Assembly: GCF_019145495.1 (NCBI RefSeq)
Contig: NZ_JAHSTU010000002.1
Coordinates: forward strand, 806,001-870,000
Source: Pseudomonas azerbaijanoccidentalis
GTDB taxonomy: Bacteria > Pseudomonadota > Gammaproteobacteria > Pseudomonadales > Pseudomonadaceae
Direction: 5' to 3'
DNA length: 64,000 nt
Positions 56,507-64,000 of the stretch are shown here, piece after piece. The notes below the pieces were generated by a model, which made no database searches, was not told where the DNA came from, and saw only the letters and a program-made list of their open reading frames with translations. The translations under genes and the position numbers were made by a program. Numbering within the stretch: position 1 is the stretch's first letter; each line of letters starts with the position of its first letter.

Positions 56507-57848
56507 TCAGGCCACACTCGTTGAACAGGAAGTTACGCAGCCCGTTGTGTTCACCAGGCTCCAGGTTGAATGGCATGACCCGCACACCAAGGCTGTCCAT
56601 GTCACTTTCAATGCCGAAGTGCTCATGCACCAGCAGGTTGATACGCGACAGATAGCCTTCGGTGCCTTGCGGGCTGGTCAACGGCAACAGCACCAACAGC
56701 AGCTGATGGTCGCGGTTGTTGCGCAGCGGCAAGTGCAAGTCCAGACCGCGCTGACTGCGTTCCAGCAGGCGCGTCAGCTCTTCGTTGGAACGGGTCATTT
56801 CGAAGGCGAACAGACCGGCCGACAACTGGTGCCGCTCTACGTCGACCAGCGAGCGCTTGAGTTGCAGGGTGAAGTGTTGCGCGTCGGCATCGGCCAGTTG
56901 CAGCACTTGCACGTCTCGCAACAGCAGGTCGGCGATGTGCCCGGCCAACAGCGCCAGCAGGCTCAGAGTTCGATCCTGGAAGGCAAAGAACGGCATCTGC
57001 CGCACGGCCAGTACCGCGAGCAGACGCCCTTCGGCATCGATCAACGGAATGCACGCCTGCAACGACGAGAATTGCGCCGAGCCGCCCGCATCGATCAGTT
57101 CCTGACGCACGCTCACCAGCTCACCGCGCGCCAGGCATAACTTGACCAGACCGTCGTCGGTGTCCAGCGACCCCATGACGCCGATGGTCGCCAATGGCGT
57201 CGGCAACACACGCTCACCACGATCGTCGACCCGGTACAACCCGGCTACACGCAATGCACCGTATTGCCCGAGCACTGCAACGATCGGGTCGGCCAAGGCC
57301 GCCAGTGCATCGCCATGCTCCGGCAACACCCGCAACTTATCGCGCAGGCCCAGCAGGGAGCTGCGCAAGCTTTGGTCGCTACCGGCTACACGCTGTTCGA
57401 GACGGTCGTGGGAGACCCGCAGAATCTGATGCGCGCGGGTGAATTCATCGAGACGATACTGGCGATAATCGTTGGCCATCTGCAGACGCTCCAGGCGTCG
57501 TTCCCACAGATCGCGAACCTCACCCACCAGCATGCCGCAGACCAAAACGCCGACAATCCACGACGGCTCAAGCTGCGCGTAGCCGGCATGGCCGCTGTAG
57601 CGCAGGGCGAATACCGCCAGGACCAACAACGCAGCGCTCAGCAGGCCGCGCACAAAACCGTAACGCACACCCAACAGCAGCGGCGCCAGAATCGGCCAGG
57701 GGAACCCACCGTGCATTTGCAACGGATCCTGCGGGGTCAGCCACATGCCGAGTCCAATGACCAGGCCGGTCACCAGGAACGTTTCCAGCCAAGACACCAG
57801 GCCGCTGGCGCGAGGCGCCAGGCTGTAATCCATGTGTGGAGAATTCAT
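56484..57848 (-). CDS. pelD: Cyclic-di-GMP receptor PelD
   Basis: PelD is the inner-membrane protein that activates Pel synthesis on binding c-di-GMP. The 454-residue protein has four N-terminal TMs (about 15-105), a short coiled coil, a GAF domain and a degenerate GGDEF domain. With the ATG at 57848 the inhibitory-site motif RGLD falls at Arg367-x-x-Asp370, with Arg402 nearby (LSRINLL), the same numbering as the c-di-GMP contacts described for P. aeruginosa PelD. This supports both the start and a functional I-site. A GTG at 57857, overlapping the pelC stop, is the alternative start. Confidence 0.95.
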   Translation of the reverse strand: MNSPHMDYSLAPRASGLVSWLETFLVTGLVIGLGMWLTPQDPLQMHGGFPWPILAPLLLGVRYGFVRGLLSAALLVLAVFALRYSGHAGYAQLEPSWIVGVLVCGMLVGEVRDLWERRLERLQMANDYRQYRLDEFTRAHQILRVSHDRLEQRVAGSDQSLRSSLLGLRDKLRVLPEHGDALAALADPIVAVLGQYGALRVAGLYRVDDRGERVLPTPLATIGVMGSLDTDDGLVKLCLARGELVSVRQELIDAGGSAQFSSLQACIPLIDAEGRLLAVLAVRQMPFFAFQDRTLSLLALLAGHIADLLLRDVQVLQLADADAQHFTLQLKRSLVDVERHQLSAGLFAFEMTRSNEELTRLLERSQRGLDLHLPLRNNRDHQLLLVLLPLTSPQGTEGYLSRINLLVHEHFGIESDMDSLGVRVMPFNLEPGEHNGLRNFLFNECGLNDQQVAV

Positions 57849-57853
57849 TGCGA

Positions 57854-58372
57854 TCACTCGAACCGAAGGGCGCCAACAAGTTTGTCGAGCACCTTTTGCG
57901 CGGTGCCCGCGAGGCTTTCACGGGACCAACCGGCGCGCGCGCCACTTTTGCTCCAGAGTACCTGGCCACTGCTGGCGTCGAGCACGCGCAGGCTGATGCC
58001 CACTGCCGGCTCGCCATCCAGGCCATTCTTGTACTGCCACTCTTCAACGCTGCCGGCCACGACGTAATCGAGTTTCTGCTCACGCGCCCAATCCAGGGCA
58101 CCGGCCAGACGCTCGTTGTCGTCCATCAGCGCTTGCTCACCCTGGGCGCTGGCCGGGTAAACCCGTGGCTGCAAACCGTGGCTGCTGAGGACGCTGAGCA
58201 GGATTTGCTCGCTGCGTTCACCGGCCTGAGGCGTCTGCGAATAGTTGACGATCGGCACGATGCCCCACTGCGCAGTGCGCGGCAGGCTCGGGCTGCTTTC
58301 GTCGGTGAAGCTGGCACAACCGGCGACGAACAGGACCGCCAGCGCCAGGCTCAGATTACGAATTGCTTGCAT
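57854..58372 (-). CDS. pelC: Pel outer-membrane lipoprotein PelC
   Basis: PelC is a periplasmic-facing outer-membrane lipoprotein that forms a ring guiding the polymer towards PelB. The 172-residue protein begins MQAIRNLSLALAVLFVAGC with the lipobox VAGC (Cys19). GGGAG lies eight bases upstream of this ATG, so it is preferred over an ATG nine codons earlier. The GEQALMDDNERLAGALDWA region and the C-terminal LDKLVGALRF helix are typical. Confidence 0.93.
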   Translation of the reverse strand: MQAIRNLSLALAVLFVAGCASFTDESSPSLPRTAQWGIVPIVNYSQTPQAGERSEQILLSVLSSHGLQPRVYPASAQGEQALMDDNERLAGALDWAREQKLDYVVAGSVEEWQYKNGLDGEPAVGISLRVLDASSGQVLWSKSGARAGWSRESLAGTAQKVLDKLVGALRFE

Positions 58373-58401
58373 ACGTTTTTCTCCCGTAGAAAATTCCATG
58401 A

Positions 58402-61400
58402 TCAGCGTCCGAAACGCACGCCGTAGCTCACGCCCAGTGTTCCGCCAGCCTTGCCGTCCCCGCCTTGTGGCGCGGATTGGTAGCCGAAGGTCAGGGCCAG
58501 TTCGTCATCACCCAGCACCTCAACGCCGATCCCGGTGTTGATGCCGTAGTTAAAGGTTTGATCGGTCCATTGCCAGCCTGCCGTCAAATCCACCAGCCAG
58601 GTGTATTGCGGCTTGGTCCGCACTAGCGCGCCGGGTAAACCACGGCGCCAGGAACTGCCGAAATACAGTTGGCCATAGCGGCTTTGCAGCAAGTCGTCAG
58701 CGGTGACGGTCTCGATGTCCAATGGATTGATCGGATCGGGCGCACCGGTATCTGGATCGAACGTCTGCACAGGCGCCGCCCGGGTGACCGGCCCGCCAAA
58801 GTTGCTGGACAGGTAATCCAGATTTTTGTCCTTGACCCGGTTCTTCTGATAATCGACACCGCTGCGTACGGTCCAATTGGGACCGGCGAATTCCAGCGTG
58901 TGGTTGTACTCCATTTTCAGCGCGTGGCCATCGCCCAGATCGTCACCGGCACGGGTGGAAAACGACCGCTGTGCGACTTCCCAACTGAATTGATCGCGGG
59001 CCGTGAGGCTGTGGCGACCACCCAGGTACACACGGTCCTGCTGGCCGAAGGCGCGCATCAAACCGCTGTCTTCGTTTTTGCGATGCCAATCAACACCGGT
59101 CTCCAGTTCATCGCTGACGCCCAGCTGCCAGGTCCGGGACAGGCCCAGGCCGTTGCGGTCGTCATCGTCGCGCTGGCTGGTGTCTGCGAAGAGTTTGTAG
59201 CTGCCGTTATCCACTGCACGTTGCAGGGTCAGGGCCGCGTTGCGCTCCGTACCGATGCGCGATGATTCGATGTCGTCACCGCTGTAGTCGCCCTGTTCCA
59301 GCTCAAGATCGGCGTACCACTTGTCACCCAGGTTGTGTGCAATCTCCAGGCGCGGCGCGTTGAACTCAAGGCCGCCGAAGTCCTGCTCATGCCACGACAA
59401 TTGCGCACCTTGCGGCGTGCGTTCGTGGATTTCCACGGCCTGGCGACGCAGCTGTTCGCGCACCGCTTCGGGCTGATCATCACCGAGCGCCGTCAGGCTG
59501 GTGTCGAGGGCTTCGTTCAAACGTCCCAGACGGCTGAGCGCCTGGGCACGCTGCGCCGGGTTCAGGTCACTGCTGGCCAACAGCGTTTCGACCTGCGCTT
59601 TGTTACGGCTGCGCAAGGCTTGCTGAATTTGCTCATAACGCTCGACCTTCAAACCCTGACTGCGTGCCCAATCGAGCCATTGGTCTTTTTGCGTTTCCTG
59701 ATTGGTCGCGTCAAGACGCGCCAGCAAACGCTCAAACCACAGTTGCAGCATTGCCGGCGAACCGTCCTTCCACTTCAAGACTTCCTGCTGCGCCTTTTTC
59801 GGCGAATAGCTGCTCGCCATCAAACGCAGCCAGGTGCCATAGCGCTGGGACGACGGTTGCAGGTTTTCGCCTTCCGGGCTGCGCAACAACTTCAGGCGCA
59901 AACGCTGGGCCGCATCTTGATAACCGGCGCTGTCCAGCGCATCGGCGTAGGCGGCTTGCACCAACCAATCATTAGGACTGGACTTGAGGTACATGCGATA
60001 CCAGGCCAAGGCCTCGCTGTCGCGACCTAGCATCTGGCTGGCACTGGCGAACGGCAGCCACAAGATCCGGTCTTCACGCGCCTGGGCTTTCCACTTGGTC
60101 AGCAACGGCTTGAGTTCAGCCGTGTTGCCTTGATCGACGTAAAGCCACATCAAGCGCTCACGGAACAAGTTGTCGTCAGGGAAGCGCTCCAGGCCTTCCT
60201 TGTACAAACGCTGCGCTTCGTCGGTCTGGCCTTTTTGCACTGCCACCGCACCGCGCACGGCCAATACCTGAGCTTGCCCATAGGCGTTCGGGTATTGCTC
60301 GGCGTCCTTGAGCAGCGACTCCACTTGCTTCCAGTCCTGCAATTCCTGCGCTTGTTGCAAAGCCTCGACCAAACGCTGCTGGTCATGGGTGCGCTGCCAA
60401 CTGCCCACCATCAACTGCAAGGAACGCTGCGGATTGCTGGTGCGATACAGGGTGATCAACTGACTCTCATCGCCGCTGTTGAGCGACCCCTTGAGCGCCA
60501 GCATTTTCTCCAGCGACTCTTGCAGTTCATCGTCCAGTTCCAGGTCCCAGGCCAGTGCGGCTCGGGAGCGCCAGTAGTTCGGATCGACGATCTTGCGGTT
60601 GTCGACCTGCAACACCTGCCAGGCAGACTTGTTATCAAACAGCTTGAGGTAGGTGTCGACCCAATCGACGCGCTCGGTGGTGGTCAGCGCAAAGCGCTTG
60701 GAGTAGTCCTTGTAGACGTTGGCCTTGGCAGCGTATTGCCCGGTGTTTTCCAGGTTTTGCAGCAGGCGCGTCCACGCCAGGCGATGCTGGGGGTACTTGC
60801 GCAAATACGTGTGCAGCCAGGCTTCGGCCTGTTTCGGCGTGCCTCGTGATTCGTGGCCGTAGATCAACGCATCGAGTTCGATATCGGTCAGCGCACGCTG
60901 GTCCATGATCTCGGCGAGCAACGGAATCGAGCGATCAAAGTCGAACTGCTGGCTGGCCAGGCGCCAGGCGTGCTCACGGGTTTCCGCGGTTTCGCGCAGC
61001 TTCAACAGACGAATCCAGTAGCCGAGTGCCGCTTCGGTTTCACCGCGCCATTCGCCGAGCTGGGCCATTTGCTCCAGCAGGTGCAAGTCTTCCGGATGTT
61101 CAGCGAGCAGTTGCTGGCCGCTGTCCCAGGCACCCGTCAAATCGCCGAGGGCCAAGCGCATGCTGAAATCCTTCTTGAGGATTTCCGGGTTGTCGGGTTG
61201 CAGGACGCGCCACTGTTGCAGGAAGCGTTGCGCCAGGTCGAAGCGCTTGCTTGCGATGGCTACATCGACGCCCTGCTGCACCCACGCCGTATCGGTTTGC
61301 GGATTGATCAGCGAGTCGATCTCATCGTCGAGCACTTGCGCCGCCTGATCGCCCTGCCCGGACGCCAGCAGACTGTTGAATGCCAGTTGCGCATACTCAC

Positions 61401-62025
61401 GACGCTCGCCCGCCTGATCGGTGTCCTTTTTCAGCTCCAGGTAAATCTCGGCAGCGCGAGCCGGGTTCTCACCCGCCAGGTACCACTGCGCAGCAGACTT
61501 GAGCGCTGCGGTGTGCTGCTGAGGATCACGGGCAGCAATTTCTTCATAGACGCTGGCGGCAAACGCCGGCGCCTGCAAGGTCAGTGCGAGCTTGGCCAGG
61601 TTCTGCAATTGCGGCAGCGGCAACATCCGATGATCAAAGCTTTTCAGACGCTCGACCAACGCCTGCTGAGTGATCAGGTCGCTGTTCTTGGCCGCTTCCA
61701 GCGCATCCAGCTCAAGCCGGTAATAGGCTTGCAATTGCACGTTCGGCTTGGGCCAGTTTTCCAAGTGCTGACGCGCCTTGGTGTAATCACCGAGGCGAAT
61801 CAACAGGTCAACCAATTGCAGCCGCAGGTGATCGTCTTCCGGGTGGGCGGTCAGCAACAATTCGGCATAGTTGGCCGACACTGCATCCGGCTCGCGGCCA
61901 TCGGGCTGGAACACTTCTTCACGCTGGAAGGTCGCCCACAGCAGACCTCCCACAGCAACCGCCACCACCGCCAATGCCCAAGGGTTGAGCAGACGGCTGC
62001 TTTTAGTTGCAGAGGAGCTGACCAT
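58402..62025 (-). CDS. pelB: Pel outer-membrane export protein PelB
   Basis: The 1207-residue protein has an N-terminal membrane anchor (NPWALAVVAVAVGGLLWATF), then some 19 TPR-type helical repeats reaching to about residue 880, which in P. aeruginosa bind PelA. It ends in an outer-membrane beta-barrel of about 300 residues (GDKWYADLELEQGDYSGDD onward, ending YGVRFGR). Length is close to that of characterised PelB. Its start overlaps the end of pelA by 23 bp. Confidence 0.95.
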   Translation of the reverse strand: MVSSSATKSSRLLNPWALAVVAVAVGGLLWATFQREEVFQPDGREPDAVSANYAELLLTAHPEDDHLRLQLVDLLIRLGDYTKARQHLENWPKPNVQLQAYYRLELDALEAAKNSDLITQQALVERLKSFDHRMLPLPQLQNLAKLALTLQAPAFAASVYEEIAARDPQQHTAALKSAAQWYLAGENPARAAEIYLELKKDTDQAGERREYAQLAFNSLLASGQGDQAAQVLDDEIDSLINPQTDTAWVQQGVDVAIASKRFDLAQRFLQQWRVLQPDNPEILKKDFSMRLALGDLTGAWDSGQQLLAEHPEDLHLLEQMAQLGEWRGETEAALGYWIRLLKLRETAETREHAWRLASQQFDFDRSIPLLAEIMDQRALTDIELDALIYGHESRGTPKQAEAWLHTYLRKYPQHRLAWTRLLQNLENTGQYAAKANVYKDYSKRFALTTTERVDWVDTYLKLFDNKSAWQVLQVDNRKIVDPNYWRSRAALAWDLELDDELQESLEKMLALKGSLNSGDESQLITLYRTSNPQRSLQLMVGSWQRTHDQQRLVEALQQAQELQDWKQVESLLKDAEQYPNAYGQAQVLAVRGAVAVQKGQTDEAQRLYKEGLERFPDDNLFRERLMWLYVDQGNTAELKPLLTKWKAQAREDRILWLPFASASQMLGRDSEALAWYRMYLKSSPNDWLVQAAYADALDSAGYQDAAQRLRLKLLRSPEGENLQPSSQRYGTWLRLMASSYSPKKAQQEVLKWKDGSPAMLQLWFERLLARLDATNQETQKDQWLDWARSQGLKVERYEQIQQALRSRNKAQVETLLASSDLNPAQRAQALSRLGRLNEALDTSLTALGDDQPEAVREQLRRQAVEIHERTPQGAQLSWHEQDFGGLEFNAPRLEIAHNLGDKWYADLELEQGDYSGDDIESSRIGTERNAALTLQRAVDNGSYKLFADTSQRDDDDRNGLGLSRTWQLGVSDELETGVDWHRKNEDSGLMRAFGQQDRVYLGGRHSLTARDQFSWEVAQRSFSTRAGDDLGDGHALKMEYNHTLEFAGPNWTVRSGVDYQKNRVKDKNLDYLSSNFGGPVTRAAPVQTFDPDTGAPDPINPLDIETVTADDLLQSRYGQLYFGSSWRRGLPGALVRTKPQYTWLVDLTAGWQWTDQTFNYGINTGIGVEVLGDDELALTFGYQSAPQGGDGKAGGTLGVSYGVRFGR

Positions 62026-64000
62026 TACTCACCTGCTTCATTGGTAATTGAAAAATCCACAGACCGGCAGATGCCTTGCCTGCAAAACGCTGTCCATCGA
62101 CTTCAACCCGGCAAGCGCTCGCCGAGCGCACCGAGAAAGTCAGGTCGACTTGACCTGCAAAGGAAAAATTCACGCGCTGGTCATCCAGGTAACGCCATTC
62201 CAGCAACGGCAAATTGGCTTCTTCCAGCGCCGGGCGCGGGTCGCGATCCGGGCGCAAGACCAGCAAGGCGCGGTCACTGCTCAAGTGCACGTAACGCCCC
62301 TGCTTCAAATCACGCACACCGGCAATCCCCTGCGAACGCAGCAAGTCCGGCCAACCCATCTGCGGGTCGAGGCGCACGGTGCGTAATGCATCCATGCCGC
62401 GGATCTGCCAGTCGCCGTCGGCAGTACGCGCCAGGCTGGCCTGATACAGACCGTGCAGACGATCGAGATAGTCGCTCATCCACAACGACATCGGCTGCTG
62501 GTCGCGCATGTAGCCGTAGATCTCGTTCATGGCCTTGATCGAGGCCTGCTTGGTGCTCGAATAGAAGTGGTAATACAGGTGCAGGCCACGCAGACGGCGC
62601 GGGCTGTCGGTCAGCTCGAAAGTGTCGATCACGTCGCGGAAACCGTAATACGGACCTTTCCAGAGGTTGGTGTAGAGGTTCTCGTTGATGATCGGCGCGT
62701 AGTATTGCAGGCCACCGGCGGTAGGTCGCAGCAACGGGTTCAATCCGGTCAGCGACGGGTTGGCCTTGGTCAGCATGGTTTCGGCGCCGTTGACGTTTTT
62801 CAGGCCGGCGTCGTAGGCCAGTTTGATCGTCGCCGCCGATGGCAAGGCGTCGCCCGGCCAGAAGATCAGCTTCACCGGTTTTTCCGGAGTGGTCAGCTGC
62901 GAATTGATGTAGTCACGCGAGCCGAAAACCTCACGACGGAAATCCAGTTTGTCGTAGTTGGGAATAGCCATTTTCAGACCGTATTCCGCGTTGAAGCCTT
63001 CACGTTTCTGCGCCACTTCAGGCTGCATGAAAAACGGGTGACTGAAAGTATGCGTGGCCACTTCGACTTTCGGGTTGGCGAACAACTCGCGAGCGATGGG
63101 CTCCAGCTCGCGGGCCAGAAACGGAAACATCCCGCGCGGGGAAATTTCACCTTCGACGATCGATACCGAGGTCAGGAACGGATTGGGCCGAATGAAATCG
63201 TCGAGCACCTGCTTGCCCGCATAGGGCGTGCCGCGCACTTCCGCGCGGGACGGAAAACCGTCGCCATCGATGTGCACCGTGGCGATGCGGCGACCGTTTT
63301 CCGTGGTGGTGTCCGGACGCGGTTGTACCGGCAGGCGCAGGCTGGCCTGGAGGAACGCGAACGGGTCGAGAATCCAGCGGCTGCGCTCGTTGTTGGTTTC
63401 GAGAATGTACGGTGCGAGGGCCAGACCACCCCAGTTGCCGACGACCACCGGAGCAAACGTTTGACCACCTTCGCCAGTTAGAAGCAACGCAGGCTTTGGC
63501 CCGTCCGGCAGGACAGATACAGCGGTCAGGTCACGGGATCGGGGCTGCACCGGTGCTTCGAACGCCCCGAGCAGCGCCTTGTCCTGATAAGTGATGGTCA
63601 GTGCTTGAGTGGCTGGCGGTGCGCCGCGACTCAGACCCAGACGCTTGAGCAGCAACTTGTCTTCCACCGGCAGACCGGCAAAGAACACCAGCGGCACCTG
63701 CTCGTCCAGGCGCTTGCCCAACCAACGGTTGAACGCTGGAGCGTCCTGCGGCGGGCCGCTGGTCATCCAGGTCAGGACGCCGGCGTACAAACCGCTGAAA
63801 CGGTGGTCGGGCAATGTCTCATCAGCAGGCAGGTAATCAACCCGATAGCCCAGGTATTCAAGCAAACCACCCAGCAACGTGTGCCCGGCGTTGCGGATCA
63901 CATCGCCTTCGCGTGGGTCGTAGACCAGCGCGATTCGACGTGGCTGGACCTCGATGCTGCTAATGCCCATCGAGTCCAGATCCGGAGTACCGATGTATGG
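62003..64000 (-). CDS. pelA: Pel deacetylase/hydrolase PelA (5' end cut by window edge)
   Basis: PelA is the periplasmic enzyme that partly deacetylates Pel and can cleave it. About 665 C-terminal residues are visible; the frame stays open to the window edge, and the family is about 950 residues, so the signal peptide and most of the hydrolase domain are outside. The visible part contains a Rossmann-like/GATase-like domain, then the CE4-like deacetylase with HIDGDGF and the zinc-binding THTFSHP, and a C-terminal beta domain. pelA would be the first gene of the operon, so its promoter is not in view. Confidence 0.95.
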   Translation of the reverse strand, partial: PYIGTPDLDSMGISSIEVQPRRIALVYDPREGDVIRNAGHTLLGGLLEYLGYRVDYLPADETLPDHRFSGLYAGVLTWMTSGPPQDAPAFNRWLGKRLDEQVPLVFFAGLPVEDKLLLKRLGLSRGAPPATQALTITYQDKALLGAFEAPVQPRSRDLTAVSVLPDGPKPALLLTGEGGQTFAPVVVGNWGGLALAPYILETNNERSRWILDPFAFLQASLRLPVQPRPDTTTENGRRIATVHIDGDGFPSRAEVRGTPYAGKQVLDDFIRPNPFLTSVSIVEGEISPRGMFPFLARELEPIARELFANPKVEVATHTFSHPFFMQPEVAQKREGFNAEYGLKMAIPNYDKLDFRREVFGSRDYINSQLTTPEKPVKLIFWPGDALPSAATIKLAYDAGLKNVNGAETMLTKANPSLTGLNPLLRPTAGGLQYYAPIINENLYTNLWKGPYYGFRDVIDTFELTDSPRRLRGLHLYYHFYSSTKQASIKAMNEIYGYMRDQQPMSLWMSDYLDRLHGLYQASLARTADGDWQIRGMDALRTVRLDPQMGWPDLLRSQGIAGVRDLKQGRYVHLSSDRALLVLRPDRDPRPALEEANLPLLEWRYLDDQRVNFSFAGQVDLTFSVRSASACRVEVDGQRFAGKASAGLWIFQLPMKQVSNGQLLCN

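Overview
The window reads as a chromosome segment of a Pseudomonas of the P. fluorescens group. Evidence: a classic Pseudomonas core block (greA-carB-carA-dapB-dnaJ-dnaK-grpE / recN / fur / bamE / rnfH-ratA / smpB), a cysteine-free Fur, REP-type palindromes, a tmRNA gene, an OprD porin and a pel exopolysaccharide operon. Base composition looks even and GC-rich apart from a few AT-rich intergenic stretches. No transposase, integrase, phage gene, CRISPR array or rRNA was found.

Layout. (1) 1-15.9 kb is housekeeping: pyrimidine/arginine and lysine precursor genes run into the DnaJ-DnaK-GrpE chaperones on the minus strand, with near-consensus sigma-32 promoters in front of grpE and dnaK. recN (with a LexA box), bamE and smpB are on the plus strand; fur, ratA-rnfH and a sodium:neurotransmitter-symporter-family transporter are on the minus strand. 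(2) 15.9-24.6 kb is a lactate locus: LldR-type repressor, lactate permease, LldEFG (LutABC) and a long FAD/Fe-S D-lactate dehydrogenase; no FMN-type LldD is present. (3) 25.1-25.5 kb is ssrA (tmRNA), with an unusual tag ending in SIAA. (4) 25.6-27.2 kb is a divergent Old Yellow Enzyme / HxlR pair. (5) 27.2-37.0 kb is a minus-strand set of eight genes: peptide-type ABC transporter, OprD porin, M14-type deacylase, ornithine aminotransferase and P5C reductase. Together they suggest uptake and stepwise conversion of an acylated or peptidic ornithine compound to proline. (6) 37.4-48.1 kb is an accessory block bracketed by two closely related LysR genes. It holds a serine hydrolase, another LysR, an aconitase-family enzyme, a Tat-exported beta-propeller lactonase, an MFS transporter and a leaderless solute-binding-domain protein. 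(7) 48.1-51.7 kb is a peroxide-response locus: two tandem Ohr genes, a one-cysteine OhrR, a Tat-exported epoxide hydrolase and two very short ORFs. It carries five copies of one 22-bp operator-like sequence. (8) 52.6-64 kb is pelABCDEFG on the minus strand, with pelA running off the window end.

The most unusual material is the shared operator set around ohr, including one copy in front of a 23-codon ORF that starts like Ohr and overlaps the start of a LysR gene; the aconitase/lactonase block; and the putative acyl-ornithine locus. Functions for the last two are inferred from gene content and are untested. Percent identities and motif assignments were judged by eye.
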